From: Sipunculus nudus
Taxonomy: Eukaryota > Annelida > Sipuncula > Golfingiida > Sipunculidae
DNA length: 64,000 nt
Assembly: GCA_026874595.1 (NCBI GenBank)
Contig: CM049311.1
Coordinates: 43,405,676-43,469,675 of the forward strand
Reading direction: 5' to 3'
Below the pieces are notes generated by a model. It made no database searches. It saw only the letters and a program-made list of their open reading frames with translations, and was not told where the DNA came from. The translations under genes were made by a program, and so were the position numbers. Position 1 is the first letter of the stretch. Every line of letters begins with the position of its first letter. Positions 23,931-37,792 of the stretch are shown one piece after another.

Positions 23931-26550
23931 CAAGGGACCTATGGGTCACGACGCTCAGCTGTTATATATGATAAAAAAATATTATTTAGAAATGAGGCAC
24001 ATGCTGGTTTTGTGTGGTAATAAATATAAGCTGTATTATGAGTTGTTGTTGTTTAGCTTATGTATGATTTTGATAGTACCTTTGGAGACAGGGAAGAGGA
24101 TTGATTTCATTTATTTTATTAACAAACTGAGTGCTACTGTCACACAGATTTTGACTTGGCCATATAACTTATAAGCATAACATATAATATAAGAGTTTAA
24201 CTATTTATTAAAAAAAATACAAATATTGTCCCAAATATAATTTTTATTAAAAATAATAAGAGAATCATATGATTTTTTAAAATGAAATATAACTGATATG
24301 ATAATTAAAATAATATTAAAGAATATATTCATGAATGCATTCATGAATACATTTTGAAAGTATTTGCACGAGTATTGATATACTTTCATTTTTACCTGAA
24401 TTCCCATTCTTTATGCAAGAAATTTTATAATGGAGTACATAATCATATTCGTATTTAAATACAATTACAAAGTATTCGCACCGTGTCTGGTATTTATTCA
24501 GTTTTCACCAAACAATGATGTTGAGAATCCAGAATATACAAAATTCACACATTTAAATAATGATCATAAGTACCTGGTTTTATGGCTTTTATTTATATTA
24601 AAAAATAACTGTAAAAAATTAATTTTGGACTAATTTCACATCAATGTACACACTAGAAACAGTAGGAATCTAGATTAATATTATCAACTGCATCTTTGTC
24701 TATCATTAATTTCCTTCATATAATCCTTAATGATTAGTAATGAATAATATGATTTACTTCTTTATCATTAAAAATGAACTGAAAAATGCCATAGGTGACT
24801 GCATGGTGTTATTTGGAATATGTGACATTCTACCCATCGATACAAGATTCTTATATCATCAGTAACTGCAAGTTAATTTCCTGTTATTATAAACTAACAA
24901 ATTCCTTTTCTTTAATTTGTTATTAAAAACCAATAAAATTTTATTAATTTATTGTTCATTGTTATGTTGTTGGTTAAAACTACTAGATGAGTTGGGTTGA
25001 ACACCTGGATCAACTGTGGCTGGCCATAAGCTGCCTGGATTCTCCCCTCAAGCGTGCATAATTTGATGAAAGGTCAACAAGGTCAACATACAGGTGACTC
25101 AAGAGGGGCTGGAGAGAGCCAAAGTCTGACAGGGTCTCATAAAAAACATTAATAAAAGCTACAATATTTGGCAAATTTCTTTCAGCTTTCTAAACTAAAA
25201 AGCTGAAATCCTTATGTGTGCATGATATGAAAATTATATCAACAGTGCTCACGGGAAACAAACGTGCCATGGTCACAGTTGGGCAAAATTTAAGGTACTA
25301 ATTTTATATTTATACTAATAACTTATAAAATTTGAAAAATTCAGAACTAATTTTGGGTATTCAATTGAATCTTGATTAAATAATGTTACATCCCTGACAA
25401 AAAAGATCTCTAGCTTCAGCAATGCCCTTGTTAAGGGAGTAAATATATTTCTTGATTTTTTACAAAGTGCATTATGTTTGGGCCCATAACTTAAAAAAAA
25501 TACACAATACTGACATCATTTCTGGCATGTGCATAGTGAATGTATAGAAAAATATGTATATTATATATGATCAAAGTCAGATCAGTGGGTTTGATATTAG
25601 GCAGTCTTAAAGTGTAACATTGGGTTTTAAATGGAAAAATGAAGTTTTTCATTGATATCTCCAAGGAATTAAGTCCTAGTGACCAAATTCTTGGCATGGT
25701 AGGGGATTTTGGAGAAATCTAACTGTATGCCAAATTTAAGGAACTTAGAGCTGAAGCTCGGGAGCTGAGCTCTAGCAAACTGCATAACACTAGCAATATG
25801 TGACATGGTGCTTGAAAACTTGAATAAAATCTACAGTTTTTGATCAACTGGTTTCAAATTTTTGGTGTTTACAGTTGAAATGCTAACAAAAACATGCTGT
25901 GAAAATTAAATCCACAGCAGTTACAGCAAAAAAACGTGCCATGGTCAAAGTTGGGCAAAATTTAAGGTACCAATTTTTTATTTTTGCTAATATTTTTAAA
26001 AATTTAAAAGATTTTGATCTAATTTTGGGTATACAATTTAATTTAGATTAATAAAAGTAATATTACTGGAAAAAAAGTGCTTAGCTTTAACAAGTTTTGT
26101 GTTAAGTGATAAAATTTCTTTCCTGATTATTTACAAAATGCATTATGTTTGGGCCCATAACTTTTTTAAATTAAAAATACAGACCTAATTTCTGGCATGT
26201 ACATAGGAATTATATAGAGGATTATTTATAGGAAATATGAGGAAAAACAGATGAGTGGTTTTGATATAAGGCAGTCCTAAAGTGTGAAAATAGGTTTTTA
26301 ATAAAAAATTGAGGTTTTTCCTTAATTTCTCAAAGGAATGAAGTCCCAAAGACCCAGTTTTCGGCTTGGTTGGAGATCTTGGGGACATCTAACATTATGC
26401 TGAATTTTGGAGTCCTAGGTCTTACGGTTTCAAAACGTGCCACATCTACGGACGGACAGACGGACGGACGGACGGACGGACAGACGGACGGACGACGGAC
26501 AATGGACCACGACTATAGCTCAGATGACTTATAGTCAGCTGAGCTAAAAA
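23931..26550 (-). mobile_element. Family A Helitron-like element, complete 2.6-kb copy
   Basis: Both ends are well kept: a GACCTATGGGTC near-palindrome with GCTCAGCTG on the left, and the 11-bp hairpin, microsatellite and CTAAAAA on the right. It contains the 24-bp palindrome block and two of the units with GTGCCATGGTCA and GGGCAAAATTTAA. The nearest relative is the incomplete copy at 11053-12822. Confidence 0.8.
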
Positions 26551-27790
26551 GTTTAACAGATTTTGATCTAATTTTTGGTATACAATTAAATTTTGATTAA
26601 TTAAAGTTGTATTACTGAGAAAAAGTCCCTACCTTTTACACTTTTGGTCTTAAGTGACCAAATATCTTTCCTAATTTTTTTTACAAAGTTCATTATGTTT
26701 GTGCCTATAACTTTTTTAATTTTAAATGATACTGACTTAATTTCTGGTATGTACATAGGAACTATATAGAGAAATATTTATGGTAAATATGAAGAAAACC
26801 AGATGAGTGGTTTTGATATTAGGCAGTCCTGAAGTGTAAAAATAGATTTCTAATAAAAAATTGAGGTTTTTTCTTAATATCTTGAAGGAATGAAGTCCTA
26901 TTGACCAAATTTTCGGCATGGTAGGAGATTTTGGGGACATCTAACTGTATGCCGAATTTCAGATTCGTAGGTCCAATGGTGTCGAAACGTGCCAGTCTTA
27001 CGGACGGACAGACAGACAGACGGACGGACGACGGACAATGGACCACGACTATAGCTCAGATGACTTACAGTCAGCTGAGCTAAAAATGGAAAAATACAGG
27101 TGGCACCACCAGTCTGCAGAAACTGATGAAACATCTCATGATCAAAATGTATGCCAAAAATCATGACCATAAGTGATATGATCAGTTAATGAGATATTTA
27201 AGTTTTTGTATGAAATTTTTGACTATTCTGGGGGGTACTTTGGGGCCCCATGTAGCTCGAAGGATATTGTTTCCTAGGAGACTTTTCATAGGTCTCTCAC
27301 TGTGTCAAGAATGAAGATTCCAGGTCCAGTCTATACAATTTGTGCCCTGTTAACAGATGTTCACATTTTTAAAGGTCTCAAAAATAGAGAAAAAAATGTG
27401 TAAAAAATCGAAAAATACAGGTGGCACCACCAATCTGCAGATCTGATGGAACATCTCATGATCAATGTGTATGCCAAAAATCATGACCATCAGTCAAGTA
27501 GTTAATGAGATATTGAAGTTTTTGTATGAAATTTTTGACTATTCTGGGGGGGTACTTTGGGGCCCCATAGCTCGAAGGGTATAGGTAACAGAGACCTAAT
27601 TTCTGGTTTCCAAGGAGATTTTTCATCGACCTCTCAAAATTTCAAGATACAAGATTCTAGGTCCAGTGGTTACGATTTGTGCCTGGTTAACGAATGGACG
27701 GACAGATGGACAGACAGAGGGACAGACAGACGACTGACAAATAGTGATCGCTATAGCTCAGCATGACTGAAAGTCAGCTGAGCTAAAAAT

Positions 27791-29823
27791 AATATCAAAA
27801 GGAGATAAGGTGTATGAGGAAGAAGTAATATAGGCCATGGTTAGTTTACATGATTGGTTTGTATTGATAAGCAAGAAATTGTTGCAAATAATATTTTGTG
27901 ACCTGACCGTGTTTCTGAATGTTGAAACTGAAGCATGTGTGCAGTTTGTGAACAAATGATCTATGCTATTACCATGATCATTAGTTGGCTTTTTGATTAA
28001 CTGTTGACATTTCAGTAGTTTACACATTTGTTCAATTGAACCTATTTTTTATAATATTTTTTTAATGAAATGTATACAAGGACTTTGTGGTGGTGTGTGT
28101 GTGTGGGGGGGGGGGGGTATGGAATGGTGGGAGTTACAACACATCTGTAATATTATAGTGTATATACATAGGATTTTCACTTAATTCAACAATGCTTACA
28201 GGATAAAAAAAGTTCATTCATAATTACTTAATATTAAAAAAAAGGACAGACAGACTGGTAGACAAACAAAGCTGATAATATATGAAGTTTCAATTATTTA
28301 TTGATTGATTTATCATTAAAATTTTTTTTTAAGTTTAAAGAATATATAATTTGCTTTCAAATTTCAGCCTTAAATAGCTTAATTCCAAACACATACAGCA
28401 AATAGAAGTTATTTCAACAGAGCTTAAAAGTAAAAATTTCATAATAAATATATATTTAATGATAACAGAGAGATGATGGACAGAGCTGATCACTTTATGT
28501 TCCATTCTTCTAAGGCAAGAATATGTTTCAATAAGATCTTAATTTTTTTTAATCCTATTATTTTTTTAATTAAATAAATTTTACACATTTGCAATAAAAG
28601 CTAATGTCCCAGTGCACAGGAATCAATAATGAACAAATGTTTGTATTAGATCCTCATTTTTTGATCACATCAATTTTTTATTATAAGTTTATATTTCTAT
28701 ACATTTCCAATTTAACATATATATCTGAATATAAAAGTTGATTCATAATTCTAAATTGCATAATCATAAATCTCAATCTTATCAGATAACACTACATTAT
28801 GCATACAAATGTATATTTATTTTTTACCACAAAAATATATCTTTTAAATTTGCAAAACAATAAATATCTAAAACTAATACTTGATTCAGATTTCACAATT
28901 CTGAGGGGGTTGGGGGATTGGGTTGGTGATATGAGAATAACTGTACACCTGTCAAAGCAGGGGGTCTCCCCCAGTGACTGTAACAAATCAGAAACCCTGG
29001 CATAGCTGACTTCCAGTGACCTGGAGTGGGACCCTGCATCTGGACAAAGCAAATGACTACAATAGAGCCTCATGAAAAAGATCCATAACTAGCCTAACTT
29101 TCAAGCTTTTATTTTCAAATTTCAGATTTAAAAAAAATTAAATACTTATGTTTACCTGCTGTGAAAATTAAATCAATAGTACTTACAAGAAAAAAATGCC
29201 ATAGTCAAAGTTGGGCAAAATTTAAGGTACTGATTTTATTTTTATGCTGATAACTAAAAAAAAATTACAAAATAAAGATCTAATTTTTAGTAAACAATTG
29301 AATCTTAATTAAACAAAGCTTTATACTTGGGAAAATAGTCTCTAGTTTCAAAATTTTTCATGTTAAGTGAGCAAATATTTTTCCTGATTTTTTTACAAAG
29401 TCCATTATGTCCCGGGCCCTTAACTTAAAGAAATTACACTTAACGGACTTAATATCTGGCATGTATATAGGAAATATACAGGAGATTACTTCTGGTAAAT
29501 ATCAAGAAAAACAGATGAGTGGTTTTTATATTAGGTAATCCTCAAGTGTGATAAAAGGTCTTAAATGGAAATTTGAGGTTTTTTCCTAAATATCTTGAAG
29601 GAACAAAGTCATATTGACCCGATTTTCAGTATGGTATGAGATTTTGGGGACATCTAACAGTATGCTGAATTTTGGATTCTAACAGACTCTAACAGAGTCT
29701 AACAGAGTCTAACAGACGGACAGAGTTGTATTACTGGAAAAAGTCCCTAGCTTTTACACGTTTCTCTTAAGTGACCTGATTTTTTACAAAGTCCATTATG
29801 TTTGGGCCGATAACTTTTTTAAA
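27791..29823 (-). mobile_element. Family A interior, related to 14925-16732
   Basis: The order of landmarks matches the A copy at 14860: GGCCATGGTT, CATTTCAGTAGTTTACACA, a G tract with GATATGAGAATAACTGTACA at about 28929, and CAGTGACCTGGAGTGGG. A GT run with 13 G lies at about 28090-28117. ACAGAGTCTAACAG-type short tandem repeats lie at 29684-29716. Confidence 0.6.
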
Positions 29824-30786
29824 CTAGAATACGGGTAGTCGACAAGCAACTACATGTATCCGCCAAAATCAGAGTGGGACGGGTGAAGTGAGGCATGGAT
29901 TGAGTGGCAACGGGAAACAGAGTGAGGTGTTTTGCATATTAGCATAGATATATGCAGCGGAAATGTGTATGTAGGTTGCGCCACCTACCACAACATCCAG
30001 AAAGCTGTCCAAGTTGTATACATATGCAAAATTTTAGGCAGATAAGTCAAACCACTACTTGTAAATGAGTGATTTTATCCGACAGCAGACAAACAGAATG
30101 ACACTGTGCAAAAATGGTGGCAGGTGGAGCCACCAATCTTGTGTATGATTAAGAGCTATGTGAGATCTATACACACACAAAAGTTCAGGGGGATATGTTA
30201 AACCAGTCCTGTGATATAAGCCTTAATGTCTGCAGCGTAAACATAAATGTAGGTGGCGCTACCTGCCACAAAATTGAGAAAGCTATCCAAGATGTATAAA
30301 CATGCAATATTTTAGGCAGATCAGTCAAACCACTACTGAGATATGAGAGATTTTAGCTCACGGCAGACAAACAGATGAACGCTGTGCAAAAATGGTGGCA
30401 GGTGGCGCCACCAATTTTGTGTATGATTAAGAGCTATGTGAGATCTATACACATGCAAAATTTAGGGGGATACGTGAAACCAGTCCAGAGTTATAAGCCT
30501 AAATGTCTGCAGCATAAACATAAATGTAGTTGGCACCACCTGCCTAAAAATCCAGAAAGCTATCCAAGATGTATAAACCTGCAAAATTTTAGGCAGATAT
30601 GTCAAACCACTGCCAAGATATGAGTGATTATATCCCAAGGCAGACAAACAGACGGACACTGTGCAAAATGGTTGCAGGTGGCACCACCAGTTTTGTGTAT
30701 GATGAAGAGCTATGTGAGATCTATACACATGCAAGGAACCTGGTCAAAAACATAGTATCCGCAAAACTTTGTTTAGGCGGATACAA
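29824..30786 (-). mobile_element. Family D Helitron-like element, copy D2
   Basis: The left end is CTAGAATACGGG, followed by GTAGTCG-ACAAG-CAACTAC and GTATCCGCCAAAA. The right end is GTATCCGCAAAAC TTT GTTTAGGCGGATAC and AA. It lies in A interior: TTTTTTAAA before it and TTATATAAAACTG after it rebuild the uninterrupted TTTTTTAAATTATATAATACTG-like site seen at about 16360-16383 and 12455-12475. This indicates insertion between A and T without duplication. Confidence 0.85.
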
Positions 30787-30854
30787 TTATATAAAACTGT
30801 CTTAATTTCATGTACATAGGAACTATATAGAGGAATATTTATGGTTAATATAAA

Positions 30855-33800
30855 CAAGGCCTACAGGCCTAATGCGAACCTGTGCATTGGGAAATACACC
30901 AGGTACAATGCTTCAATGCTGGACCATTACTTTTCATGTATATGAACAATGCAAGTACTAAACAATTTGAATAAGAAACAATTACACAAACTCTGCTGAA
31001 ATTCTGGCATGGGTGCACAGAACACTAAAAAAAAGTGACCCATGGGTCATGACGCTCAGCTGCCAAGCATGACCTGTGACATCATGGAGATTCACAACTT
31101 CCAGTCAAATTTTGAAGAACCAATTTGTTGAAAATTTTCTATGACAACAGAAATATATATCACCTATGTCTGGTTAAAACACAGTGAATTGATGGTCTGA
31201 GGAAAATGCATGATTGTTAAGCTATCAGGAACTATTCCAACAGCTTGCTTGAAACCTGTCAGTCTCAAAGGAACACCACAAAGGGCAAATATAAGATCAA
31301 AATATATAGCAAAAATCAAGGAAATACATGCAAGAATTATTGAGAAACAGGTGCTTCTGCATGAATTTTTATTCAATACAAGCCAACTGTACTGCACTTT
31401 TATAAATGATGGTAATATTTATTCAGAAATATTTGACCCAATCCTTTACAAGATTACATAAATATACATCCAACTGCATTCACTTTAACTGTTCTTGAGA
31501 TAATATGATCAAAAGGAATTAAAAGATGGTTGCCTGGTGGCCATATGGGACTTCTGACAAGTCTGAAATCAGACAACAAACATTCTCTAAATCGTACCAA
31601 ACATTAAAGAAAAATTACTGAAACTGCACTGAAGAAAGAATTTCTAAGGTGGCTAACTGGCAGACATAATGGATTTCTGACAAGTATGACATTTGATATC
31701 CCACATTCTCCAATAAGAGACCAAACTTGGGGCAAATAATCCAGTAATGAATGCCCAAAATAATTCAAAAGGCATGTCCAGGCCCTCATATCAGATTTAT
31801 AGATATGCAATTGTAAAAAGTGTAAGTCCAATATTTTTTATTATCACTCTGCTTTTCAATGGGGTCAGCAGGGTAGGTAAACTGCCAAACCTGAAAGAAA
31901 AGAAATGCAGAAAGCATGACTAAGAGTCTTGAAATAAAACAAAAAGCCATCCTAAATCAAGGTACACATCCACATATTATGAGAACAAACACTTGCTTTT
32001 ATATGTGGTGATATATATTAAAATATTCAGATATCTAGGAAACTAAGTTTATTGCTAGGATTCCATAAAATAAACTGCAAAATGTTCCCATCATCTTATA
32101 AATCAGTAGCTAAACCTTAACACTTAACTCTCATAGTCTTAATGCCTGGCTGAAGTATTCCAACAACAGTGTTTTTGTTATGAAGTAACAAGGTACTTTA
32201 TCACTGAGCCTTATCACTTAATAGGCTGATAAAAAAGGGAGTCATATGTCACCAGTGTCACTCACAATTACAGCCACACAGGGAGATGTACCAGCTGGAG
32301 TGGGATGGTTATATATACAAGAAAAATAGAGATGGTCTATAAAATAAGTAATTGTGAACATCCCTGACCTTTGACCTTGGCCTTTTGCCCATATATCAAC
32401 TGGATTCTTTCTAAATGATGGGTAACTACTAACCACTTAAATCTGGTGTAATTACTTGGCAACCAATGGGTGAATAACTTTGACCTGCAACCTTTAACCT
32501 GCTGACCAGCTGACCCCAAAATCAATAAGTTATTTATTCAAGCAAAAAGACTCATAAATATGAAGTTTGAGTCAAACTGAGTGATGCATAGATGTGGCAT
32601 ATGTGAAAGACTGAAGGTTTGGGTTGAACAGTTACACTTGAAATATGCTCACAAGCATTTAGAACAATTGAATATTGTGACCTTGACCTTTGACTTTTTG
32701 ACCTCAACATCAATAGGCTTCTTCCCTTATTGGTAGGTAAGCCATATAAGACAGATGGAAGGTACAGATTGAAAAGTTTGCCTTAAAAATGACTCCACGC
32801 AAGAAGTGGGTGCTGTGAACTTGACCTTTGACCTCAAAAATCAACAGGTCTTTTCCCCTGTTGGCAGAGAAGCGATATCAGTGCTAGAAGGTTTGGAATG
32901 AAAAGTCTAGCTTGAAATGTGTCCACAACCTTTTCAAAGGAGTGGATCCTGTGACCCTGACCTTTGACCTTGTGCCCTTAAAATCTATAGGATTCTTCTC
33001 CAACTTAGTAGGTGAGCTATATGTGAAAAATCAAAGAATTGGGATGAAAGGGTTGGCTTAAAATGCATCCACAGGCTTTTCAAAGAAGAGGCTCCTGTGA
33101 CCTTGACCTTTGACCTTTTGACCTCAAAATAAATTATGGTTCTTCCCCTGTTGGTAGGTGAGCTGTATGTGAAAGATGGACGGTTTGGGATGAAAATTTT
33201 GTCTCAAAGAGTTATTTCTGGGGGGTGCAAACACACCCCATAACTTCGAGAATATAGGTCGCAGTGACCTAATTTCAGGTTTGCAAGGAGATCTTTTTAT
33301 AACCTCTAAGACTGCATAGGGTTCATGGCCCTAGCCCCTACGGTTACGATTTGTGCCCTGCTAACAGACGGACGGCAGGCCGGACGGACAGACGGAAGGA
33401 CGACGGACAAAGACCCATCGCTAAAGCCCAGCATGACTGAAAGTCAGCTGAGCTAAAAATTGTAGCTGGCACCACCAGTCTTGTATACAATGAAGCTATC
33501 AGAGATATATACATATGCCCAATTTCAGACTGATATATCAAACTTACCTTGAGTCTGATGCATGGGGTTGACCAGGCTTAGGTGAGAAAGGCTGTTGCCC
33601 CGAGTGAACTGTGACAAATTGTTTGCTCAGGCTACTGCACTGAGTGAATTCATGACCTGCACCTGGCTAGACTGAGTGAACTTTTGACCTGTACCTGGCT
33701 GCACTGAGTGAACTCTTGACCTGTTGCATAATCTGACACAGTTGGCAGTCTGCCAATGCTATAAATATATCCAGACTGACCTCTAGCCTGTTGCCAAATC

Positions 33801-35358
33801 TGAAATAGTAGCCACACCATTGCATAAGCTCATGCAGGGGCTGAGGGGATTGACACCCATGAAGTGATCACATGGTGCCCATGAGGTGTTCACATGTCAC
33901 CCATGAGGTGATCACATGCCATGTGCTTGGCTGCACTGATTGAACTCTTGACCTATATCTGGCTGCACTGAATGAACTCTTGATCTGTTCCCAAATCTGA
34001 AACAGTTGGCAGTTTCTCAACCTATTTAAAGATACGGATTCAATCTTGGCTTGTTGGTATATATCTGTTTACACATACTGAAAGACTTTGACTAAAACTT
34101 TTTTTTTTCAAGCCGACATATTCATAAACTTTTTATCAAAATATCTAGAATAATAAAAGATGCAGTACTTTCATTGTTAAAGGTCCAATAGTTCTGCCAA
34201 ATATCATTCTAGTAAACTTGAACAAAGGCCACCTAAGAATAATTTTTGTGCAATGTTACAGAAGATATAATTGAAATAATAATTTTGTAGTCCTCAGTTT
34301 GAAAAAGACATAATAATGGCCATAAGACCAACTTAAGCTTTTCACAACTCAACCAAAAGTCAACAAACTCAGTATATTTTGATATGATTGAAAGAACCAT
34401 GTCCTAGGATAATTCTTTTGAAAAATTGAACAATTCAACATCATTAAGCTGAAAGAGGCTAATATTAGGAGGTTTATTGCCCATAAAAAACAGGTCAATG
34501 TAGGTGGCACCACAACATCTGCAATTTCAAATATGAGTCATGTGACCAACATTTGCACAATACCTGGTAATGCTAGCTTCTGTCATTTCTGACAGTACTA
34601 TGTCAGTATGCTTATTTGGTCAAATGACTTATCAAATTTGTGTAACTTCACTAAAATTCATCAAATGCAAACCATTTGAACAAACTTGAGAGGGCTTGCC
34701 TCTGGGATCATTTATGTAAAATATTGAACAATTTGGCTGGACCGTCTACAAGAAGCTTTTTCCCTATAAAATCTAAGTAAATGCAGATAGCAAAAAAATT
34801 TGCTGAATCCCACAAAATTTGATATGTGACAGATTATTGCATAAAATCTGGAAATGGTAGCTCCTGCTATTCCTGAGAAATTATGGATTAATGTACAGAT
34901 GACCAATGACCCCCGTACAAAAAAAGGTCATTTCAGGTGGCGCCACCAATACCTGAATTTCATATAATACTCATGTGACCAACACTGGCAAAAATTTGGT
35001 GATGATAGCTTTGGCCGTTTCTGAGACTGTCATTTTAGTATGCTTTTTTGGACAGATGACTAAGTTCAATTCCTGTAACTCGGCTTGAACTTGAACAATT
35101 GGAACAAAATTGAGGGAGATGGTATAAAAGATTATTTCTGTGAAATATTGAACAATTTGGCTTGAGTGTTTCAGAGGAGAAGATTTTTATAGTTTTTTTT
35201 AGCTTTTTCTCTATAAAATTTAAGAACATTTTCAGATGGCTAATTTTTTGCATTAAATTTCATGATGCTAGCTCCAATCATTTTCAAAATAGTATGGGTT
35301 AACGTACAGAAGACAAACGCCGTCACACCATCGCATTAGCTCACAGGTTAACTAAAAA
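30855..35358 (-). mobile_element. Family B Helitron-like element, copy B2, with nested A
   Basis: The left end CAAGGCCTACAGGCCTAATG with GCGAACCTGTG is perfect. The right end GCTCACAGGTTAACTAAAAA is slightly decayed. An A copy (31031-33460) interrupts it at the junction before TTGTAGCTGGCACCACC. The ~38-bp GAGTGAACTCTTGACC repeats lie at about 33600-34000. Confidence 0.78.
31031..33460 (-). mobile_element. Family A element nested in B2
   Basis: The left end GTGACCCATGGGTCATGACG with GCTCAGCTG and the right end AGTCAGCTGAGCTAAAAA bound it. The interior from about 32640 carries four units of about 140 bp, each centred on TGTGACCTTGACCTTTGACC-like sequence (near 32678, 32821, 32955 and 33098). 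These units are shared with E1. The stretch 31070-31900 is not seen elsewhere in the window. Confidence 0.75.
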
Positions 35359-37790
35359 TTAATACAGTTGCATATTGAATGCAAAATTGTAATACAGATA
35401 CATCTCACTGATGACAAAATCTTGAATTAATTTGACTATGGATACCAATTATTTATAATCCATGTACAGCCATCTTTATATACCCACAGAGAGCTGTATA
35501 CCTGTGATTATAACTATTGCCTAGCATGAGGAATATCTAAAAATCATAAATCTACATTTTTTAAAAGCTTTTAAAAAACATTCTTGTCAATATTAACCAT
35601 AGATAACCTGAAATCTAAATGTCTAGAGGCATGATGTAATAAATGCTGATATACTGGTGCCAGTTTAGATGTATCTGCTTCACACAGCTAACATATATGG
35701 TAAAATGACTCAATTGAATCTTAATAATTCAGCCAAAATTCATTTTTGGAACCATAAATGACAATTATTATAAGAATTATTCAGGGGATTATTCTTGTAA
35801 AATATTAAACAAATTGGCCTCAGTAGGGTCAGTCAAAAAATTTTTTACAGGTTTATAACACATATGGGAAAATACAGCAAAATGGCTAAGTTAAGCTTCC
35901 CATAACTCAGCCAAAAGTCACTGAACCAAAACCATTTGAACAAACTTGAATTATCAACATCTAAGGATAATTAATGTGTGAGATTTAAGAATTTGGCCCA
36001 GTGGTTTTTGAGGAGAAGATCCTTGTAGCCACTGAGCTAAAATGGGCTGTTACAGCATATGACTAAATTCAGCTTCCCATAACTCAGCCAAAAGTCACTG
36101 AACTGAGACCATTTGAACTAACTTCAGAAAGCACTACCCTAGGATCATTTCTGTGCGATATTAAACTATTTGGCCATATGGTTTCAGAGAAGAAGTTTTT
36201 TGTAGCCATCAGTATGATACCGGCACTGATGACCCCCGTACAAAAAAGGCCGATGCAGGTGGCGCCACCAATACCTCAATTTAAGACATGTCTCATGTGA
36301 ACAACATTGGCATAAAATTTGGTGATGATAGCTCCAGCCGTTTCTGAGATTGTAATTTTAGTATGCTTTTATGGACAGATGACTAAGTTCAACTTCCTCC
36401 AACTCGGCCAAAAATCACTGAACTTCAACCATTCGAACAAATTTGAGAAAGATTATTCCAGGAATCATTTCTGTGAAATATTGGACAATTTGGCTAAACA
36501 GTTTCGGAGAAGAAGATTTTTAAAGCTTTTTCAGCTTTTTCCCTATAAAATCTAAGAAAATGCAGTTAGCCAAGAAATAAGCAAAATCCGATATAGTTTT
36601 TTAGATGACTAAGTTTTTGCATAAAATTTCGTGATGCTACCTCTTGCTGTTTTCAAGATAGTATGGGTTAATGTACAGACGACGGACAACGGATGACGGC
36701 CGACGGACGACGCCACACCATCGCATAAGCTCACAGGTTTGCTAAAAAACCAGATGGGTGGTTTTGATATTAGGTAGTCCTGAAGTGTGAAAATAGATTT
36801 TTAATAGAAAAATTCAGGTAATATAAAATGGAAGGAGATTTTGGGGACATCTAACTATATGCCAAATTTTAGATACGTAGGTCCAATGGTGTCGAAAATA
36901 TGCCAGTCTTACGGAGGGACATCTGGATGGACTGACAGACAATGGACCATGACTATAGCTCAGATGACTTATAGTCAGCTGAGCTAAAAACAGTGTATAA
37001 GCTAGAAGAGTCTAAACTTACATTTTTGCTTGTAAAAAACAGATCAATGTAGGTGGCGCCACAAACACCTCAATTTCAGATATGACTCATGTGACAGACA
37101 TTGGCATAAAATTTGGTGATGACAGCTCCAGCTGGTTCTGAGATTTTATGTTTAGTAAGCTTTTTTGCACAGATGACTAAGTTAAACCTGTTATTCGGCC
37201 AAAAATCACTGAACTGGAGCCATTCAAACAAATTCGCGAGAGATTGTTCTAGGAATTATTACTGTGAAAATATTGGACAATTTTGCTGGAAAGTTTCGGA
37301 GAAGAAGATTTTTATATCTTTTTTAACTTTTCCGGAATAAAATCTAAGAAAATCACTCAAGTGACTAACATAAACAAAAAATTTGATTATGATAGCTCCA
37401 GCCGTTTCTGAGATTGTAATTTTAGCACACAAATGACTAGGTTCAACTACCTGTTACTCAGTCAAAAATCAGCGAACTGGAACCATTTGAACAAACTTGA
37501 GAGAGATAGTTCCAGGGAACATTTCTGTGAAATATTGGACAATCTGGCTGGACAGTTTCGGAGAAGAAGTTTTTAAGCTTTTTCTCTATAAAATCTAAAT
37601 TAATGCAGATACCCAATAATAAGCCCTAGGGCACCAAGTTTCACATGTGACTTATTCTTAAATGTAATTTGGAGCTGCTAGCTCCCACGGTTTTTGACTT
37701 ACAGCCATTGATCGCGGACGGGCCAGCCCTGGATGGTGGACGGCGGACGGATGCCGCCGCGCCATCGCATAAGCTCACAGATTCACTAAA
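35359..37790 (-). mobile_element. Two further B right parts separated by an A right end
   Basis: B interior modules end with GCTCACAGGTTTGCTAAAAA at 36747 and with GCTCACAGATTCACTAAA at 37790. An A right end with hairpin (36748-36990) lies between them. No B left end accompanies either. Confidence 0.68.
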
Positions 37791-37792
37791 AT

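Larger units (their letters stand above)
21304..27790 (-). mobile_element. Stacked family A copies, three right ends in a row
   Basis: Left ends lie at 21719 (CAAAGGACCCATGGGTCACG) and 23931 (CAAGGGACCTATGGGTCACG). Right ends with the CTCAG...CTGAGCTAAAAA hairpin lie at 26550, 27087 and 27790. The copy 23931-26550 sits inside another A copy: AATATTTAAA at 23930 resumes at 26551 as GTTTAACAGATTTTGATC, matching the uninterrupted interior at about 25985-26010. A block (21365-21718) is repeated at 22121 around the left end at 21719. Confidence 0.65.
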
